A stretch of 64,000 bases of DNA. Origin: Anaerovorax odorimutans (lineage in GTDB: Bacteria; Bacillota; Clostridia; Peptostreptococcales; Anaerovoracaceae). Below the pieces are notes generated by a model. It did not search any database. It saw only the letters and a program-made list of their open reading frames with translations, and was not told where the DNA came from. Every line of letters starts with the position of its first letter. The stretch's first letter is position 1. A program made the position numbers and the translations under genes. Shown piece by piece: positions 60,361 to 64,000 of this stretch. Where the stretch lies: the NCBI RefSeq assembly GCF_024459955.1, contig NZ_JANFXK010000010.1, positions 85,361 through 149,360 of the forward strand, read 5' to 3'.

Positions 60361-61275
60361 ATGAAAAAAGAGATTTATGACGTAGTGGTCATTGGCGGAG
60401 GGCCGGGAGGTTACGCGGCGGCTCTCTACTGCGCCAGGAGCAGCTTTTCCGTGCTGGTGCTGGAAAAGCTTTCGCCCGGCGGCCAGATGGCTACGACCGG
60501 ACAGGTAGACAATTATCCCGGTTTTGATGAAGGTATCGACGGGTTTGAGCTGGCGGAAAAAATGCAGCGGGGAGCAGAACGTTTTGGCGCGGAGACCGCC
60601 TATTCGGAGGTGGTGTCCCTGGACCTGAAAGCGCAGCCCAAGAAGATCGTAACGACAGACGGTGAGATTTCGGCGCAAACCGTGATTCTGGCCACCGGAG
60701 CATCGCCGAGGGAGCTGGGCGTGCCGGGAGAATCACAGCTTCGCGGTCGGGGAGTCGCTTACTGCGCCACCTGTGACGGCATGATGTACAAAGACAAGAC
60801 CGTAATCGTATCGGGAGGCGGCAACAGCGCGGTGGCCGATGCGCTTTACCTTTCAAAGATATGCAAGAAGGTTTACCTTGTACATAGAAGAGACACTTTG
60901 CGGGCTTCCAAAGTATACCTGAAAGCCTTGGAAGAAAGCGGCATTGAGTTTTTATGGAACAGCAAAATTAAAGAGATCCTTCATGACAAGAGAGTAACGG
61001 GAGCAGCGATCGAAGATCTGACGACCGGAACTGTACGTGAAGTTTCCTGTGACGGCGTATTTGTTGCCATTGGGCGGGTGCCGGACACGGAGCTGTTCAA
61101 AGGGCAGATCGAACTGGACAGCGCCGGTTATGTGATTGCGGATGAGACTACCAAAACCAGTCTGCCGGGAGTCTATGCCGTAGGAGATGTACGAGCGAAA
61201 CCGCTGAGACAGATCGTAACGGCAGCAGCAGACGGCGCCGTTGCCTCCCATTTCATCGAGGAATTTTTAGCATAA
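60361..61275 (+). CDS. trxB: Thioredoxin-disulfide reductase
   Basis: 304 residues from the ATG at 60361 (AGGAGGGG upstream). FAD-binding GGGPGGYAAALY, redox-active CATCDG, NADPH-binding GGGNSAVADAL and the C-terminal GVYAVGDVRAKPLRQ. It passes electrons from NADPH to thioredoxin. Confidence 0.95.
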   Translation: MKKEIYDVVVIGGGPGGYAAALYCARSSFSVLVLEKLSPGGQMATTGQVDNYPGFDEGIDGFELAEKMQRGAERFGAETAYSEVVSLDLKAQPKKIVTTDGEISAQTVILATGASPRELGVPGESQLRGRGVAYCATCDGMMYKDKTVIVSGGGNSAVADALYLSKICKKVYLVHRRDTLRASKVYLKALEESGIEFLWNSKIKEILHDKRVTGAAIEDLTTGTVREVSCDGVFVAIGRVPDTELFKGQIELDSAGYVIADETTKTSLPGVYAVGDVRAKPLRQIVTAAADGAVASHFIEEFLA

Positions 61276-61369
61276 GCAGTTACAGTGTAATATTTTTTGG
61301 AATTTTCTGAAATTTGTATGGAAAATTAGGGCCAAAAGGAGTATTATAAGAAAAAAGGAGGAAATGGTT

Positions 61370-61600
61370 ATGTTAGGCAGAGCGATGGGAGGCAAACATA
61401 CCTGTTATGTTTGTGGAAAAGAGATAAATTGGGAGACAGAGTATAAAGGGTATCCGGGAGACGTGGGCGAGGACCTTCCCGTTCCGGCTCAGGAAAGCGC
61501 CCTGGGAAGACTGGACGGCGGAGTCGTAGTTTTCGAAATATCTTACGTTTGTCCGCAATGCAAGACAAAAAATAAACTCAGAGCTGAACGCCATGTCTGA
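61370..61600 (+). CDS. Small zinc-ribbon protein
   Basis: 76 residues from the ATG at 61370; AAGGAGG eight bases upstream favours it over ATG 61364. Two CxxC pairs (CYVCGKE and CPQCKTK) should bind zinc. The centre has GYPGDVGEDLPVP. No family was recognised. It stands alone after the thioredoxin operon. Confidence 0.7.
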   Translation: MLGRAMGGKHTCYVCGKEINWETEYKGYPGDVGEDLPVPAQESALGRLDGGVVVFEISYVCPQCKTKNKLRAERHV

Positions 61601-61694
61601 GAGTATGGGGCATCAGGCTGCCGGCGAAGACTGCGTACCGTTATAAACGGGAAGGCGCATAAGACATAATCTGAATTTCCGGCCCGCAACGAAA

Positions 61695-61731
61695 CAAAAG
61701 GAGCTGTTTTTTACAAAAACAGCTCCTTTTG
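61695..61731. terminator. Perfect bidirectional terminator
   Basis: CAAAAGGAGCTGTTTT pairs with AAAACAGCTCCTTTTG around a short loop; it separates convergent genes. Confidence 0.85.
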
Positions 61732-61788
61732 CGGTATTAAGGTAGAAGGTATTGATGGATAATCCATATATATTGAAAACAAAGTTTG

Positions 61789-62892
61789 TTACAGCAGATG
61801 CCGAACAATATCTTTGCTGTATGCGTATTGACTCTCATCCGCAGCGGCATTGACCGCGATGAGCGGTACGGTTCGTTCATACAGGGAACCGTGGGTTCTG
61901 ACCTGATCGGTGTGGAGAATGGTACCGTCCACTTCCCCAAAGGCGCAGTCTTTAGCGGCAAAGGCCACATAATCACCGATTTCGCCCTCCGGCAGGTGAT
62001 AGAGCGCAGCCGCTTCTTTTGCCGGGAGAACCTGCTCCACGGCAGGCTGCGAGGATACCAGCTCCAAAATCTGAGTCGCTTCCTCTTTATCCTTCAAATA
62101 CAGATACAGAATTCCGCCCTCCTGATAGATATGGTTCTCAATATAACGGTCTTTCAGAGGAGGCACGCATACCATATGGAAACCTGCCTCATCTGAAATC
62201 GTTTGGAGGTTGATAAGAGTTTTTTTCTGATTCATTCCGTGATCCGCAGTTATATAGATCTGACGATTCGGGTCCAAATCGTGGATTTTGGCTACATATT
62301 CATCTATGGTGCGAATTTGCTCCTGCGCTTCGCTTGTTTCCGGTCCGTAATGGTGCATGACAAAATCATTGGTTGTACAATACACCAGATCGGGATTTTC
62401 CTTTCTGATACATTGATAAGCCGCCTCAAAGATCCAGCGGCTGCTGTCAGGACTCTGTACCTGTGGAGGCAAAGGGAGGTCCAGCCTTTCCAGCAGCACG
62501 GGATCGGGTTTCTGTACACTGATGCCGATATCAACTCCCGCCCCGAAGACCTCCAGTATTTTGCCTTTTACGGTAAGGAGTGATGTTTTGCCGCCGGCAG
62601 CTTTATACTTTTCCAGGATCGTCGGGGCTTTCATAAAGCCTTTGCCTTCTATAAAGCCCTGGTCTCCGGTATTGGGGTCGTAGTAGTAATTGCCTACTAC
62701 ATGGGTGTCTTCGGGGAAGAAGCCGGACATGATACAGGCATGGTTTACATTAGTAACGCTTGGAATGGCACCCTGAACCGTTTTGGCAAAGGAACCTGCG
62801 TTTTCCGACATTTTGAAAATATTCGGTGCGGTTTCTCTGGTCAGATATTCAGGCGCGCACCCGTCAATGACGATAATTAATACTTTCTGCAT
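61789..62892 (-). CDS. Phosphonoacetate-hydrolase-like alkaline phosphatase superfamily enzyme
   Basis: 367 residues from the ATG at 62892 (GGAAAGAG upstream). VLIIVIDGCAPEYL (metal aspartate), PSVTNVNHACIMSG (nucleophile threonine), VVGNYYYDPNTG, APTILEKYKAAG, TTNDFVMHHYGP, ITADHGMN and THGS follow the pattern of PhnA (phosphonoacetate hydrolase) and related nucleotide pyrophosphatase/phosphodiesterases. No signal peptide, so it is cytosolic. A LysR gene is divergent, as phnR is to phnA in Pseudomonas. The substrate remains to be shown. Confidence 0.82.
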   Translation of the reverse strand: MQKVLIIVIDGCAPEYLTRETAPNIFKMSENAGSFAKTVQGAIPSVTNVNHACIMSGFFPEDTHVVGNYYYDPNTGDQGFIEGKGFMKAPTILEKYKAAGGKTSLLTVKGKILEVFGAGVDIGISVQKPDPVLLERLDLPLPPQVQSPDSSRWIFEAAYQCIRKENPDLVYCTTNDFVMHHYGPETSEAQEQIRTIDEYVAKIHDLDPNRQIYITADHGMNQKKTLINLQTISDEAGFHMVCVPPLKDRYIENHIYQEGGILYLYLKDKEEATQILELVSSQPAVEQVLPAKEAAALYHLPEGEIGDYVAFAAKDCAFGEVDGTILHTDQVRTHGSLYERTVPLIAVNAAADESQYAYSKDIVRHLL

Positions 62893-63006
62893 AAAACACT
62901 CTCTTTCCTTTCTCTGCAATCAGTTTACAATAGAATGAAACTATTGTAAAATATAAATAACTTTTTATTATCATAAGTAAATCCTAATGTATGGGAGGAA
63001 TGAACC

Positions 63007-63888
63007 ATGTCCTTGAGGAATCTGGAAATCTTTGCCGAAGTCTGCAAGCATATGAATATGAGCAGGGCTGCCGAACACCTGTATATTTCCCAGTCTTCGG
63101 TCAGTCAGGCGATCGGAGAGCTGGAAAAGCAGTATCAGGTGCGGCTCTTTGAACGCCTCTCTAAAAAGCTCTTTTTAACCGATGCCGGCGGCCAGCTGCT
63201 TTCCTATGCCCGCCAGATCCTTTACCTGACCGAACAGATGGAAGCCAGGATGCACGATATTTCCGGCGCGGAGCAGCTGCGAATCGGGGCCTGCACGACA
63301 GTAGGCTTTTATTTCATGAATCCGCTCCTGGATAAATATCAGGAGCTTTGTCCGCAGGTCCGCACCATGGTGGAGGTGGGCAACAGCTCGCAGCTGGAAA
63401 AGAAGATCCTCGACGCGCAGCTGGACCTGGCCTTTGTTCAGGACATCACCCACGCAAAGGAAGTGACGCGGGAAAGCTCTCTGGCTGACCGGCTGATTCT
63501 CATCTGCCGCAGCGATCATCCTCTGGCAGACAAAGAGATCGATGAAGAAAAACTGGACGGACAGCCCTTTGTCGCCAGGGAAGCGGGCAGCGGGACCAGG
63601 AGGCTGCTGGAAGAGATTTTCGCAAAGAAAGGTATTGCCCCGCAGTACGCGTGGATCTGCAACAGTATCGCATCGATGAAGGATGCGGTAATCCACGGCA
63701 GGGGAATCTGTCTTTTATCCGAACACTTGGTAAAGCAGGAGCTGCAAGAAGGGTCCTTAGCCCAGATTCAGTTGAAAAACAGGGAATTTAAACGCCATTT
63801 TTTCCTGATCTGCCATAAAAACAAATACAAGACAGAAGGTATGGAACGCTTTATCCGGCTGTGCAGGCAGCAGACCGAGACATCGTAG
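63007..63888 (+). CDS. LysR family regulator
   Basis: 293 residues. Winged helix at 1-60 (LRNLEIFAEVCKHMNMSRAA, SQSSVSQAIGELEKQY) and a LysR substrate-binding domain (about 88-290; LRIGACTTVGFYFMNPLLDKY, AREAGSGTRRLLEEIF). It is divergent from the PhnA-like gene across 114 bases, so it likely controls it in response to the substrate. It resembles the CysL/selenium-metabolism LysR subgroup in its effector region, but this is not specific. Confidence 0.92.
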   Translation: MSLRNLEIFAEVCKHMNMSRAAEHLYISQSSVSQAIGELEKQYQVRLFERLSKKLFLTDAGGQLLSYARQILYLTEQMEARMHDISGAEQLRIGACTTVGFYFMNPLLDKYQELCPQVRTMVEVGNSSQLEKKILDAQLDLAFVQDITHAKEVTRESSLADRLILICRSDHPLADKEIDEEKLDGQPFVAREAGSGTRRLLEEIFAKKGIAPQYAWICNSIASMKDAVIHGRGICLLSEHLVKQELQEGSLAQIQLKNREFKRHFFLICHKNKYKTEGMERFIRLCRQQTETS

Positions 63889-63892
63889 CCAT

Positions 63893-64000
63893 GTCAATAA
63901 CTTGAGAAAATGTCTCTTTTTGCGAAGGAAATTCACTTGAGAAACTGTCTCCTTTGTAAAAGGGCGTTTTCGCCCTTTTACAAAGCTGGTTTGGGTTGTT
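63893..64000. mobile_element. Possible left end of an IS21-like insertion sequence (cut by window end)
   Basis: Two copies of TTGAGAAAnTGTCTC (63902-63916 and 63938-63952) follow TGTCAATAA, and a perfect hairpin (CTTTGTAAAAGGGCG with CGCCCTTTTACAAAG) lies at 63952-63985. Multiple terminal repeats after a TG end are typical of IS21-family elements. No transposase is visible, because the window ends. Confidence 0.45.

Overview
This 64 kb window looks like a chromosomal segment of an anaerobic, gut-type Gram-positive bacterium of the class Clostridia. The Anaerovoracaceae / Eubacteriales Family XIII type is the best guess, from gene content only. The support is strong AGGAGG ribosome sites, Firmicutes-type LexA boxes, sigma-54 control of catabolic operons, tandem signal peptidases and a tmRNA tag ending in ALAA. 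No taxonomic marker gene is present, so the family is an inference.

Regions. (1) 0-2 kb: the end of an MFS transporter and a secreted PPC-like protein. (2) 2-12.4 kb: a hybrid histidine kinase, then a duplicated terminator/LexA-box/promoter element, a one-helix small protein, a RhuM-family gene and uvrB-uvrA. (3) 12.4-22.8 kb: two operons, each behind a sigma-54 promoter with GTTGC-N6-GCAAC dyads upstream. The first encodes an unknown protein, a sodium:solute symporter, a small membrane protein, an amidohydrolase and the sigma-54 activator itself. The second encodes an NhaC-type antiporter and two saccharopine-dehydrogenase-like enzymes. Together they read as one self-amplifying catabolic regulon of unknown substrate. 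(4) 23-30 kb: EamA transporter and nicotinate phosphoribosyltransferase, then a pxpB-pxpC-pxpA-BCCP-DUF1097 operon ending in a REC-winged helix-BTAD regulator. (5) 30-36.4 kb: housekeeping genes on both strands, namely class II aldolase, an RluA-type pseudouridine synthase, three tandem signal peptidase I paralogues (the first lacking both catalytic residues), smpB and the tmRNA gene ssrA. (6) 36.5-40 kb: an AT-rich accessory stretch with a RES-domain protein, an AlbA_2/Schlafen-type regulator and a frameshifted Ltp-like superinfection-exclusion gene.

(7) 40-59.2 kb: the most interesting region. A lysogeny-type control module (ImmA-like proteins, a CI-like repressor, a Cro/DUF739-like regulator and a RinA/ArpU-like late activator) precedes a complete contractile-tail cluster: sheath, tube, frameshifted chaperone, tape measure, LysM protein, lysin-hub fusion, DUF2577/DUF2634, baseplate J, DUF2313, fibres, endolysin and holins. 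No integrase, terminase, portal, capsid or head-tail gene is present. This is best read as an R-type tailocin (phage tail-like bacteriocin, of the diffocin/PBSX kind). Its first fibre gene ends in a run of 12 G. A one-base contraction would fuse it in frame to a 121-codon module otherwise lacking a good start. Four more short modules with the same G-[IVM]-x-x-[LV]-N-x-[IL]-L-Q start follow, one ending in a run of 9 G. This looks like a phase-variable or exchangeable receptor-binding cassette.

(8) 59.3-64 kb: a rhodanese lipoprotein-thioredoxin-thioredoxin reductase operon, a phosphonoacetate-hydrolase-like gene divergent from a LysR regulator, and what may be the end of an IS21-like element cut by the window edge.
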